A stretch of 64,000 nt of DNA from Enterobacter cancerogenus (GTDB lineage: Bacteria; Pseudomonadota; Gammaproteobacteria; Enterobacterales; Enterobacteriaceae). The DNA lies in the NCBI GenBank assembly GCA_000773965.1, contig JRUP01000018.1, positions 372,001 through 436,000 on the forward strand, written 5' to 3'. A program made the translations under genes and the position numbers. Positions 8,517 to 17,303 of this stretch are shown here, in pieces. Under the pieces are notes generated by a model that had not been told where the DNA came from, ran no database searches, and saw only the letters and a program-made list of their open reading frames with translations. The stretch's first letter is position 1; every line of letters begins with the position of its first letter.

Positions 8517-9392
8517 CTATGCCGGTTGCTGGCTGAACTGGCTGGCAAGGCGCAGTGCACCGCTTAAGGCATCACCCTGCGGCGGCACAAGCTGTGCAGC
8601 AATCTCGGCGGGTAACCAGGGCTGAATTGGCACCGCGAGTCCTCCCATCAGTGCCAGCTTGCCGTGGCTGCGCGCCAGCAGTGGTTGCACCATCTGCACG
8701 ATATCGGCAGCGGCTTGCTGCACCAGCGCAATGCCATGGGGATCGCCCTGCTGCGCGGCGGCAAAGACCTCAGGCACCACGCTGCCCCACTCGGCGGGTG
8801 TTGCCTGCTGTGACCAGAGTAACATCTGTTCCGGGCTGTGTTGATGCAATGCCATAATACGTTCAGTCAGCGCCGAAGCAGGCACGATAGCTTCGTGCGC
8901 CAGCAACGCTAAGCGCCGTGCACGGCGTCCAAGGATGGCGCCTGAACCGGCATCGGACAGGGCAAAACCCCAGCCGCCCAGCAGGGTAAACTGCGCGCCG
9001 TCCCAGGCTGCGCCCTGGCTGCCCGTCCCGACAATCAGCACCGCGCCTGGTGCACCATCGTGCGCACCCGCGCAGGCGATCTCGACATCGGTAAACAGAT
9101 AACGCGCCTGACAACGAGGCTGCCAGCTTTGTAGCCGTGAATGCACCGATGCCACATTGGCACCCGCCAAACCCGCCACCAGCAGGGTGCGGTCACGCGC
9201 ATCAGCAGCCAGCCCCGCTTGTTGAAAGAGCGTGTCGATGACCGATTCAATGGCGTTGATGGCGGCATCATACTGCGACCAGACATTGGCGGGCCCGCCT
9301 GTCGCTTCCGCCAGCACACGGCCAGTGCTGTCCGTCAGGCGTCCGCGACAGTGCGTACCACCACCATCAATTCCCAGCAAAAGTGATTGCAC
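8517..9392 (-). CDS. BadF/BadG/BcrA/BcrD-type kinase, N-acetylglucosamine kinase-like
   Basis: This 291-residue member of the ASKHA ATPase fold is of the type that includes eukaryotic-like N-acetylglucosamine and glucosamine kinases. The phosphate-1 motif LLLGIDGGGTHCRGRLTD opens the protein. The phosphate-2 region VLIVGTGSQGAAWDG is at about residues 110-124, and the glycine-rich ALSDAGSGAILGRRA follows. I chose the GTG at 9392 because AGGAGG stands 6 bases before it and the mature fold begins immediately. It would phosphorylate a sugar after import. It shares an operon with the ROK regulator. Confidence 0.85.
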   Translation of the reverse strand: MQSLLLGIDGGGTHCRGRLTDSTGRVLAEATGGPANVWSQYDAAINAIESVIDTLFQQAGLAADARDRTLLVAGLAGANVASVHSRLQSWQPRCQARYLFTDVEIACAGAHDGAPGAVLIVGTGSQGAAWDGAQFTLLGGWGFALSDAGSGAILGRRARRLALLAHEAIVPASALTERIMALHQHSPEQMLLWSQQATPAEWGSVVPEVFAAAQQGDPHGIALVQQAAADIVQMVQPLLARSHGKLALMGGLAVPIQPWLPAEIAAQLVPPQGDALSGALRLASQFSQQPA

Positions 9393-9659
9393 GCGCTTCC
9401 TCCTGCCTGCCACGAACGGCATGATACTTATAGATGTGCGAAAGATAGGGGAAAAAAACTTAAATCGCAATCATAAATAAATACGCATTCCGTATAGTTA
9501 ATTAATTTTGAATAAAAACATCAATATAACTTAAAACACCAATTTGAGATCAGCGTTACGGATTGACATTAGTTTTTCTGCCGTAATAAGTTAATGGTCA
9601 GATTATCAGCAGCCTGATGGGTCGGGCAGCTAACAAGCAACGGGCTTCAGGGGTACAAC

Positions 9660-10820
9660 ATGAAAGTGGGCATTATTGGTCTGGGCTTTCGTCTTTCCCA
9701 TGTGGTGAAAGAGTTCAACAAAGCTGACGCAGAGTTCTCCGTGGTAGGTTACGTCGATCCAGCTCCCGCTGGCTTGCCAAATCTTCACACCTTCGGCATT
9801 GATGCCGGGCAGGCGTTCGACAGCGTGGATGCGCTGCTCCAGCACGGTGGTTTCGATCTGTTGCTGGTGGGGTCACCCAACTTTATGCACCTCGAGCATA
9901 TCCGTCAGGGGCTGGCCGCCGGTTACACCGTGTTTACCGAGAAACCGGTAGTGATCAATGAAGAACAAACCATGGCGATGGCGCAACTGGTACAACAATA
10001 TGGCCATGAGCGCATTCTGGTCGGCCTGGTTCTGCGTTACTCACCGCTGTATCACGATCTGTTGAGCGCACGCGATGAAAATCGTCTCGGTGAAATCACC
10101 TCAATCGAAGCGACGGAACACATCAAGCCTTATCATGGCGCCTTCTTCCAGCGCGACTGGCGACGTCTGGAAAAATACGCCGGTCCTTATATTCTGGAAA
10201 AATGCTGCCACGACATCGATCTCTATCAGGGATTGGTCGGTGAGCGCCCGGTACGCGTAGCCAGTTTTGGTGGACGTAAGAACTTCACCCCGCAGCATGC
10301 ACCCACCGGCGCTGTCACACCGCAATCTGAGGTGTATCACGTGAAGCCCAGCGGCTGGTCGAGCACGGATGCGGTGTTTGACGGCGACGCCGATATCGTC
10401 GATTACCAGACGGCGCTGATCGAATACGCCAATGGCGCAACTCTCGCCTTCCACGCCAACCTCAACGTGCCGGATGAATTTCGTCGTTTCTGCGTGATGG
10501 GCACCGACGGCATGGCCGAGGGCGACTTTGTGCGTAACTACTTCCGCGTACACAACGCCCGTACCGGCGAGCGTGAAGTCGATACCACCTACAGCGGCAA
10601 TGCCTATGACGGTCACTATGGTGCCGATGCGTTGATGGCTGAAGAGATCGTCAAGCACATTAAACAGGGAACACCACTGAAAGTATCCGTGGTGGATGCA
10701 CTGGAAGCGGGTCTGACCGCGATCAAAATCGATGAAGCACGAAAATCGAAAACCGTGGTGGATATGACAGACAGCTGGAAACAATTTGACGCCAGCCTGG
10801 GGAAAACCGCGACCGTATAA
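9660..10820 (+). CDS. Gfo/Idh/MocA family oxidoreductase
   Basis: This 386-residue NAD(P)-dependent sugar oxidoreductase has an N-terminal Rossmann motif VGIIGLGFRLSHV. The catalytic-lysine motif is TEKPVV (about residues 99-104) and the active-site segment is LEKCCHDIDLY (about residues 180-190). It is transcribed divergently from the kinase-ROK operon and is probably controlled with it. Such enzymes oxidise or epimerise sugars or inositols; here it would act on the imported compound or its phosphate. Its exact substrate cannot be told. Confidence 0.88.
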   Translation: MKVGIIGLGFRLSHVVKEFNKADAEFSVVGYVDPAPAGLPNLHTFGIDAGQAFDSVDALLQHGGFDLLLVGSPNFMHLEHIRQGLAAGYTVFTEKPVVINEEQTMAMAQLVQQYGHERILVGLVLRYSPLYHDLLSARDENRLGEITSIEATEHIKPYHGAFFQRDWRRLEKYAGPYILEKCCHDIDLYQGLVGERPVRVASFGGRKNFTPQHAPTGAVTPQSEVYHVKPSGWSSTDAVFDGDADIVDYQTALIEYANGATLAFHANLNVPDEFRRFCVMGTDGMAEGDFVRNYFRVHNARTGEREVDTTYSGNAYDGHYGADALMAEEIVKHIKQGTPLKVSVVDALEAGLTAIKIDEARKSKTVVDMTDSWKQFDASLGKTATV

Positions 10821-10829
10821 GGTCAACCT

Positions 10830-10864
10830 CCCCGCGCAGATCCCCCTTTGCGCGGGGCTTTTCA
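10830..10864 (+). terminator. Rho-independent terminator after the oxidoreductase gene
   Basis: CCCCGCGCA at 10830-10838 pairs with TGCGCGGGG at 10849-10857, followed by CTTTTC. Confidence 0.8.
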
Positions 10865-10890
10865 TGGCAGTGCAGAGTGGTGACATCATT

Positions 10891-10913
10891 AACCGGCCCG
10901 CGAGCCGGTTTTT
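10891..10913 (+). terminator. Second hairpin terminator between convergent genes
   Basis: AACCGGC pairs with GCCGGTT across a 6-base loop and is followed by TTT on the plus strand. It lies just beyond the 3' end of the convergent MFS gene and may help insulate both transcripts. Confidence 0.6.
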
Positions 10914-10921
10914 GTTGGCAC

Positions 10922-12160
10922 TTAACCTGCGTTTTCATTCTCCAGCTTCTGCCGTTTGCGCAGATGCGGGAAAATCGTCATCCACACCGCCACCACCACC
11001 AGCGTGCCGATACCGCCAAGTGCTGCGGCAGGCACCGCCCCCATCCACGCCGCCAGCAAGCCTGACTCAAACTCGCCCAGCTGATTTGAGGTGTTAATAA
11101 AGATGGCGTTGACCGCATTCACGCGACCGCGCATATCATCCGGCGTATCCAGCTGTACCAGCGCACCGCGAATCACCATGCTCACCATATCGAACCCGCC
11201 CAGCGCGGCCAGCGCCAGCAGAGAGAGCCACAATTGCGTAGAGAGCGCGAACACCAGCGTGGCGACCCCAAAGCCTGCCACCGAACCAAACATAATCATG
11301 CCGACGTGTTTTTCCAGCTTGTGACGGCTCAGCCACACGCCAACAATGAGCGCCCCCACAGAGGGCGCACCGCGCAGCATGCCCAATCCCCAGGGGCCGG
11401 TATGCAGAATATCCTGCGCGAAGATCGGCAACAGCGCGGTAGCACCTCCCAGCAGCACGGCGAACAGATCGAGAGAGATCACACCCAACACATCTTTGCG
11501 CTCACGAATAAAACGCACGCCCGCAAACATGGTGGTGAGATTCATCGGCATCCGCGTTTGAGGTGGACGTTCATAGCGAAGGCGGCTGACCAACACCAGA
11601 GAGAAGAGATAAAACAGGGCGGAGACGCCGTAAACCACCTCGGGACCGGCCACATACAGCAGGCCACCTAAGGTTGGGCCGACGATCACTGCAGCCTGAC
11701 CGCCCACTGAACTCGCCGCCATGGCACGCGCGAGAATCGGTGGAGGAACCAGCGCAGGGAGCATCGACGTGATCGACGGCCACTCCAGCGCTTTGGCCAC
11801 GGAGATCAGAAACACCAGTCCCCAAATTTCAATTTTATCCGCCCAGTGCATCAGCGTCAGTGCCACCAGGCCAAGCAGAGCTAGCCATTCAATCAATTGC
11901 CCGACCAGCACAATGCGGCGGCGATCAAACTGGTCGGCAAGATGGCCGGCCGGCAGGGCCAGCAACACTGAAGGCAGGAACTGCATCAGCCCAATCATCC
12001 CCAGCGCCATGGCGCTATGGGTGATGGCATAGATCTGCCAGCTGACCGCCACGGAAAACATCTGGAAACCAAACGATGAACAGGTGCGCGCCAGCCAGAA
12101 GGCGACAAACGACCTGTGCCGCAACAGAGAATCTTCTGCTGCGGATAACGGTGAACCCAT
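10922..12160 (-). CDS. MFS exporter of the EntS (DHA3) type
   Basis: This 412-residue major facilitator has about 12 membrane spans. The N-terminal arrangement SFVAFWLARTCSSFGFQMF and the inter-helix motif GHLADQFDRRRIVL place it with the DHA3 group. That group includes the enterobactin exporter EntS and macrolide pumps. A Fur-box-like sequence upstream (12229-12247) would fit a siderophore or other iron-linked export role. No siderophore biosynthesis gene is in the window, so substrate remains open. Confidence 0.8.
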   Translation of the reverse strand: MGSPLSAAEDSLLRHRSFVAFWLARTCSSFGFQMFSVAVSWQIYAITHSAMALGMIGLMQFLPSVLLALPAGHLADQFDRRRIVLVGQLIEWLALLGLVALTLMHWADKIEIWGLVFLISVAKALEWPSITSMLPALVPPPILARAMAASSVGGQAAVIVGPTLGGLLYVAGPEVVYGVSALFYLFSLVLVSRLRYERPPQTRMPMNLTTMFAGVRFIRERKDVLGVISLDLFAVLLGGATALLPIFAQDILHTGPWGLGMLRGAPSVGALIVGVWLSRHKLEKHVGMIMFGSVAGFGVATLVFALSTQLWLSLLALAALGGFDMVSMVIRGALVQLDTPDDMRGRVNAVNAIFINTSNQLGEFESGLLAAWMGAVPAAALGGIGTLVVVAVWMTIFPHLRKRQKLENENAG

Positions 12161-12577
12161 ATTTTATCCCATCCTAAATCAACATCCGGCCAGCGTCATT
12201 GCACCAGCCTGGTGAAAAGCCGTTAACCGGCTCTCATTATCATTTTCCGGCCACAGAGTGCGGCATCTGACGCTGGCAAGCAATGGCTAGCCGTGCGCTT
12301 TAAAAACAGTTGCTTATCTGGAATTTAACTAAGCATAGAGTTCTGAATATTAGCAGGCTGATTGTTTTCACCTGAAAATATCTGAATCATTCCAGAAATT
12401 CCAATAACTCAATATTAAATACATCTTTTAGCCGCCATATCTCTCTATCAGAGACAGCTAAAAAAGGTGACCTTAACAAACAATTCGATCTATATTGGAA
12501 GCGTAAAGATCACAGCAACCTTGCCGTCCTTATAATAATTAAGACGTTCCAGTTACTTAATTTATTCATAGAGATAA
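12161..12577. other. 417-bp AT-rich intergenic region between divergent genes
   Basis: It holds the promoter side of the EntS-like exporter with a possible Fur box (12229-12247). An AT-rich stretch then leads to the unrecognised gene at 12578. No other gene or RNA was recognised. Confidence 0.5.
12229..12247 (-). promoter_or_regulatory. Candidate Fur box upstream of the EntS-like exporter
   Basis: On the minus strand the site reads GAAAATGATAATGAGAGCC and matches the classical 19-bp Fur consensus at 13 positions by my count, including an unbroken AATGATAAT core. It lies about 70-90 bases before the exporter start. Confidence 0.5.
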
Positions 12578-13177
12578 ATGGAAAACAGTTCATACAATCC
12601 TTATGTTACTGAGCGTATCCGTCGCCTCGACGGGGCACTGATGGGCGTGTGTTATTCAGCACCCTTTATGCATTGTGAACAGGAAAGCACAGCATTACTT
12701 AACGGAAGCAACATAATTTCACTGCACAATCAGTTGCCCGATACGCCCGAACGAATAATTATCCCTTTAGTGGGAAATACTCTTGCGCGCTTTTTAAAGG
12801 CGCCAGAAAAATATCCCAGCCTGCAAATGGAAAATGTGTCCCTTGCTATCAATTATGCCAGTTTAGTTAAGCATGAAGCGGCATTACGAGAAGCCGCACA
12901 GCATCACGCATTCTGGCTTTATGATTTGGCTCCGCCAGGAACGTGCTGGAAGAATATTGCCTCTTTTCCCTTCAGGGGAATTGTCCTGAACGATGATTTC
13001 TTCAATGATAATTATCTCAAGTTCAGCTTTCCCTTTTTGCTCGGATCCTGCCGGGAAAGAGAAGCAGAGGTGATATTACGCACTCCGCAATTAACTCTCC
13101 CGTTGTCTGTCTATGAAGACCTGCAACTTTCTGGCTGGCAGGAACAACGCACCAGCAGCACCCTGTTTGAAGTGTAA
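12578..13177 (+). CDS. Unrecognised 199-residue protein
   Basis: I do not recognise this gene. It has no signal peptide or membrane span, and it is AT-richer than its neighbours. The segment FPFRGIVLNDDFFNDNYLKF (about residues 130-149) faintly recalls the PFDxIKID-x-x-F segment of EAL phosphodiesterase domains, so it could be a degenerate, non-catalytic EAL-like regulator. That is a weak impression from one motif. The start has only a poor AGAG ribosome site 6 bases upstream. The stop codon overlaps a GalR/GalS-like operator that faces gcd. Confidence 0.55.
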   Translation: MENSSYNPYVTERIRRLDGALMGVCYSAPFMHCEQESTALLNGSNIISLHNQLPDTPERIIIPLVGNTLARFLKAPEKYPSLQMENVSLAINYASLVKHEAALREAAQHHAFWLYDLAPPGTCWKNIASFPFRGIVLNDDFFNDNYLKFSFPFLLGSCREREAEVILRTPQLTLPLSVYEDLQLSGWQEQRTSSTLFEV

Positions 13178-13187
13178 ACGCTTACAC
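13172..13187. promoter_or_regulatory. GalR/GalS-type operator upstream of gcd
   Basis: GTGTAAACGCTTACAC matches the published GalR/GalS consensus GTGKAANCGNTTNCAC at every defined position. It overlaps the stop codon of the preceding gene and lies about 275 bases before the gcd start. A LacI/GalR-family regulator is therefore likely to bind here; which one is unknown. Confidence 0.55.
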
Positions 13188-13205
13188 GAAATGCCGCCTC
13201 TTGTC

Positions 13206-13233
13206 GTTATGTCCCGATCTCTTCGGGCATAAC
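13206..13233. other. Hairpin between the unrecognised gene and gcd
   Basis: GTTATG-T-CCCGA pairs with TCGGG-CATAAC around a 5-base loop with one bulged T. There is no T-run on either side, so its role as terminator or mRNA structure is unclear. Confidence 0.35.
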
Positions 13234-13460
13234 GTAAGAATCTCCTCATAAAATGTCGCACTACTACCATTCCACAAGCGCAAAGCACTAAAAAAATCAA
13301 ACCCGTTAACGTTTTTAAGATAAAATTTAACGCAAAGGGATCATCTGGCGTAACGGAAGCGCTGCGGTCGAACATTTTAAGTCACTTCGTACTCTATGTC
13401 GGGAAACAACCTAATGCGTTGTTTCCTTTTAAGTTTATGGCAAAGAAAGAGGTTAATATT

Positions 13461-15851
13461 ATGGGGAAAGCTTCCTCATCTTTTGGCGTGATTCGCTTTT
13501 TGACGGTGCTGTTCGCACTGCTCACGGGCGCATTTATGCTGGTAGGCGGTGTATGGCTAGCCGCAATTGGTGGTTCCTGGTACTACGTTATTGGCGGTGT
13601 GATTATGTTGATCACCGCTGTCCTGCTGTGGCGCCGTAGCGGCGCAGCGATCATGCTGTATGCACTGTTGCTGTTGGCAACGCTGGTGTGGGGCGTTTGG
13701 GAAGTTGGTTTCGACTTCTGGGCGCTGGCACCACGTACCGATGTGCTGGTGATCTTCGGCATCTGGCTGATTCTGCCGTTTGTGTATCGCGGTCTGAATC
13801 ACGCAGGTAAAGGCGCACTGGGTCTGATGGCCGTTGCGCTGATTGCCAGCGTGCTGGTGCTGGCGTGGGCAGTGTTCCACGATCCGCAGGAGCTAAACGG
13901 TGAAATCCCAGCGGCGGCAGATAATGCCCCGCAAGCGCAGCCGCTGAGCAACATCAAGGATGCTGACTGGCCTGCGTACGCGCGTGACCAGCAAGGCACC
14001 CGCTTCTCTCCATTGAAGCAGATCAACACCGGTAATGTGAAAGAGTTGCAGGTAGCCTGGCAGTTCCAGACGGGCGATCTGAAAACCCCGAACGACCCAG
14101 GTGAAATCACCGACGAAGTGACGCCGATTAAAGTCCGCGACACCTTGTATCTCTGCTCACCGCACCAGATTCTGTTTGCGCTGGATGCAAAAACCGGTAA
14201 GCAGAAGTGGAAATTTGATCCGGGCTTAAAACCGAATCCAACCTTCCAGCATGTGACCTGTCGTGGTGTCTCTTACCATGAAATGCCAGCAGCAGCGGAT
14301 GCGTCTAACACCCAGCCTGCGCTGTGTTCACGTCGCATTTATCTGCCAGTGAACGACGGTCGTCTGTTCGCGCTGGATGCCGAAACCGGTGAACGTTGTG
14401 CCGCGTTTGGTAACAACGGTGAGCTGGATCTGCAGCACAAACAGCCGGTACTGACCCCAGGCCAGTATGAGCCGACTTCACCACCGATCATCACGGATAC
14501 CACTATCGTGATTGCCGGTGCGGTCACTGATAACTACTCTACCCGTGAACCGTCAGGCGCTATTCGTGGCTTTGATGTGAACACCGGTAAACTGCTGTGG
14601 GTGTTTGATCCGGGCGCGAAAGATCCCAACGCGATTCCAGATGATGAACATACCTTCACCATGAACTCGCCGAACTCCTGGGCACCGGCAGTATACGATC
14701 CAAAACTGGATACCGTATTCCTGCCAATGGGCGTGACGACACCAGACATCTGGGGTGGTAACCGTACGCCTGACCAGGAACGTTTCGCGAGCAGCGTACT
14801 GGCACTGAACGCCACCACCGGCAAGCTGGTGTGGTCGTATCAGACCGTGCATCACGATCTGTGGGATATGGACCTGCCGTCACAACCGACGCTGGCCGAT
14901 ATCACTGACAAAGATGGCAACACCGTTCCGGTGATTTATGCCCCGGCCAAAACCGGTAACATCTTTGTCCTGGATCGTCGTACCGGTAAGCCAGTTGTCC
15001 CCGCACCGGAAACTCCAGTGCCACAGGGCGCTGCGAAAGGTGATCACGTATCCCCAACTCAGCCGTACTCCGAACTGACCTTCCGTCCGAAGAACAATCT
15101 GACGGACAAGGACATGTGGGGCGCAACCATGTTCGACCAACTGGTGTGCCGCGTGATCTTCAAGCGTCTGCGCTACGAAGGTCCGTTCACCCCGCCGTCT
15201 GAGCAAGGTACGCTGGTGTTCCCTGGTAACCTCGGTATGTTCGAGTGGGGCGGTATCGCGGTAGATCCACATCGCCAGATCGCGATTGCTAACCCAATGG
15301 CGCTGCCGTTTGTCTCTAAACTGGTGCCACGCGGTCCGGGTAATCCGATCGAGCCACCAGCCGATGACAAAGGCGGTTCAGGTACTGAAACCGGTATCCA
15401 GCCACAGTACGGTGTACCGTACGGCGTCGAGCTGAATCCGTTCCTGTCTCCGTTGGGTCTGCCATGTAAACAACCGGCCTGGGGCTATGTCTCAGCGGTT
15501 GACCTGAAAACCAACGAAACCGTGTGGAAAAAACGTATCGGTACCGTTCGCGACAGCGCGCCGGTTCCGGTTCCGTTCAAAATGGGTATGCCAATGCTGG
15601 GCGGCCCAATTACCACGGCCGGTAACGTGTTCTTTATTGGTGCGACTGCCGATAACTATCTGCGCGCGTTCGACACCAACACCGGGGAAATGCTGTGGCA
15701 GGCACGTCTGCCAGCCGGTGGCCAGGCAACACCGATGACCTACGAAGTGGATGGCAAGCAGTACGTTGTCATTGCTGCAGGTGGTCACGGTTCGTTTGGT
15801 ACTAAGCTGGGCGATTACGTCATTGCCTACGCACTGCCAGATGCTAAATAA
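13461..15851 (+). CDS. gcd: Membrane-bound PQQ-dependent glucose dehydrogenase
   Basis: This quinoprotein oxidises glucose to gluconolactone on the periplasmic side and passes electrons to ubiquinone. It is 796 residues from the ATG at 13461, the same length as E. coli Gcd, and that ATG is preceded by GAGG at 8 bases; the in-frame ATG-like reading from 13419 is not supported. Five hydrophobic segments fill residues 1-135. They are followed by an eight-bladed PQQ propeller with repeated blade motifs such as NATTGKLVWSYQT and the active-site region DLWDMDLPSQPTL. The enzyme needs PQQ, whose biosynthesis genes are not in the window. It works upstream of the gluconate dehydrogenase at 31980-35832. 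A GalR-type operator lies upstream and a clear terminator follows. Confidence 0.97.
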   Translation: MGKASSSFGVIRFLTVLFALLTGAFMLVGGVWLAAIGGSWYYVIGGVIMLITAVLLWRRSGAAIMLYALLLLATLVWGVWEVGFDFWALAPRTDVLVIFGIWLILPFVYRGLNHAGKGALGLMAVALIASVLVLAWAVFHDPQELNGEIPAAADNAPQAQPLSNIKDADWPAYARDQQGTRFSPLKQINTGNVKELQVAWQFQTGDLKTPNDPGEITDEVTPIKVRDTLYLCSPHQILFALDAKTGKQKWKFDPGLKPNPTFQHVTCRGVSYHEMPAAADASNTQPALCSRRIYLPVNDGRLFALDAETGERCAAFGNNGELDLQHKQPVLTPGQYEPTSPPIITDTTIVIAGAVTDNYSTREPSGAIRGFDVNTGKLLWVFDPGAKDPNAIPDDEHTFTMNSPNSWAPAVYDPKLDTVFLPMGVTTPDIWGGNRTPDQERFASSVLALNATTGKLVWSYQTVHHDLWDMDLPSQPTLADITDKDGNTVPVIYAPAKTGNIFVLDRRTGKPVVPAPETPVPQGAAKGDHVSPTQPYSELTFRPKNNLTDKDMWGATMFDQLVCRVIFKRLRYEGPFTPPSEQGTLVFPGNLGMFEWGGIAVDPHRQIAIANPMALPFVSKLVPRGPGNPIEPPADDKGGSGTETGIQPQYGVPYGVELNPFLSPLGLPCKQPAWGYVSAVDLKTNETVWKKRIGTVRDSAPVPVPFKMGMPMLGGPITTAGNVFFIGATADNYLRAFDTNTGEMLWQARLPAGGQATPMTYEVDGKQYVVIAAGGHGSFGTKLGDYVIAYALPDAK

Positions 15852-15872
15852 GTTTCTGGTTTGATGTGACAA

Positions 15873-15900
15873 AGGCGGGCTGCGAAGCCCGCCTTTTTTA
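15873..15900 (+). terminator. Rho-independent terminator of gcd
   Basis: AGGCGGGC and GCCCGCCT arms close around a short loop and are followed by six T residues. Confidence 0.9.
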
Positions 15901-15980
15901 TTGTCTCACTGCCTGCGCTCTGGCGTATCGCGTCATTATGAAGAAGCTAAAGGTTGTTCGAAGCGCAATACCTGTCGCCG

Positions 15981-17192
15981 TTACGGCTTCTTTAACACCC
16001 GCGCATTTAACAGCGCGCACAGCGCCATGATCACACAGGTCGCCAGAAACACTGGCCGCATGCCGAAAGCACCACCAACAAACCCACCAAATAACGGACC
16101 TGAGACCTGACCAACATACTGAGCCGAGGTCGAATACCCCAACATTTTCCCCACCTGCCCTTGCGGCACATTGTGGCGAATCAGCGCCGTCACGCACGGC
16201 ATCAAACCGCCCAACGCCATGCCCATCAGAAAACGCAGCACCACTAATTGCCAGGCTTGGGTGATAAACGCCTGCGGGATCAACAACAGGGCACAAACGA
16301 CCAGGCCGTAAACCAGCACGCGGCCATGCCCTATCCGATCCGCCAGGCGCCCCAAACGCGGCGCAGAGAGAATACTGCCCAGCGCAGCCGCCGCCATCAC
16401 CACGCCCGCCGTCACCGTAATCGCATGATCGCCCTGCACGAACTGACCGATATACAGCGTGATAATCGGTTCAATCGACATATTGGCAAAAATCAGCAGC
16501 ATGCCGGACAACCACATCAGTCGAACCAGTGGCAGATTGACCGGCTTCTCACTCTCATCATGAGTTTGCACCGTCTTTTTACCCGGCTGACGCGGCGCTT
16601 CTTTTAATAAAAAGGTGGTGGCAAGGAAGGCGAGGAAAATCACGGCGCCGGTCAGCCAGAAGGTATGGCGAATGCCAATCAGCGGTGGCAACACCCCGCC
16701 CAGCAGTGGCCCCACCACGTTGCCCGCCATAATGCCGGAAGACAACACGCCCAGCGCCCAACCGGTCTGCTCTTTTGGCGTTTGCGCCGCGACCATAATG
16801 GTTGAACCGGATGCGTAACCGCCCAACAGCCCCGCCAGCAAACGCAGCGCCACCAGTTGCCACGGCGCCGTCGCCATACCAATCAGCGACATGGCAATCG
16901 CCATCCCGAGGCTGGCACGAATCAACATCAGTTTGCGGCCATAGCGATCCGCCAGCTTGCCCCACAGCGGCGCGGTTAACGCGGCGCTGAGGAAAGTCGC
17001 GCCATACGCAGCACCCGACCAGCGTGCAATCGCGGCCGGTTCCTGTACGCCAAGCTGCTGCACATAGAGTGGCAGAAACGGCAGCAGCAACGTCATCGCC
17101 ACGATGGTGCTGAACGACCCCAGCACGCAGACAAACAAATTACGTTTCCAGTGTTGCTGCTCAGGCGCTAACACTGTTGATGATTGCGACAT
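15981..17192 (-). CDS. MdtG-like multidrug efflux MFS transporter
   Basis: This 403-residue drug:proton antiporter of the DHA1 group resembles E. coli MdtG in HWKRNLFVCVLGSF near the start, in LPFLPLYVQQLGV, and in the motif WGKLADRYGRKLML after the second span. Twelve spans are predicted. The start at 17192 has AGGGA 6 bases upstream, whereas the longer readings lack spacing. It lies downstream of a LysR gene on the same strand, after a small hairpin. The upstream regulator pair (SoxS/RamA-like and two-component system) suggests an efflux or stress-defence neighbourhood. Confidence 0.85.
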   Translation of the reverse strand: MSQSSTVLAPEQQHWKRNLFVCVLGSFSTIVAMTLLLPFLPLYVQQLGVQEPAAIARWSGAAYGATFLSAALTAPLWGKLADRYGRKLMLIRASLGMAIAMSLIGMATAPWQLVALRLLAGLLGGYASGSTIMVAAQTPKEQTGWALGVLSSGIMAGNVVGPLLGGVLPPLIGIRHTFWLTGAVIFLAFLATTFLLKEAPRQPGKKTVQTHDESEKPVNLPLVRLMWLSGMLLIFANMSIEPIITLYIGQFVQGDHAITVTAGVVMAAAALGSILSAPRLGRLADRIGHGRVLVYGLVVCALLLIPQAFITQAWQLVVLRFLMGMALGGLMPCVTALIRHNVPQGQVGKMLGYSTSAQYVGQVSGPLFGGFVGGAFGMRPVFLATCVIMALCALLNARVLKKP

Positions 17193-17281
17193 AGTCATTC
17201 CCTGTTTTTGCTTTTTTAGCAGGCTAACAGCGGAGCACGACATAAAACAGGGAGAGAGAGATATTTGCCAACCAGCGTAAT

Positions 17282-17303
17282 ATTGTTGTCAGGCAACAAC
17301 AAT
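17282..17303 (-). other. Hairpin at the LysR stop codon
   Basis: ATTGTTGT and ACAACAAT form a perfect 8-bp stem with a 6-base loop, starting at the stop codon of the LysR gene on the minus strand. It may partly terminate before the efflux pump gene. Confidence 0.4.

Noticed and set aside
9481..9495. ATACG-N5-CGTAT dyad between the kinase and oxidoreductase genes as a ROK operator
   Set aside because: It does not match the dyad at 5126-5144, so a shared operator could not be supported.
13419..13460. Extended start for gcd
   Set aside because: The ATG at 13461 has a good GAGG site and gives the length of E. coli Gcd.
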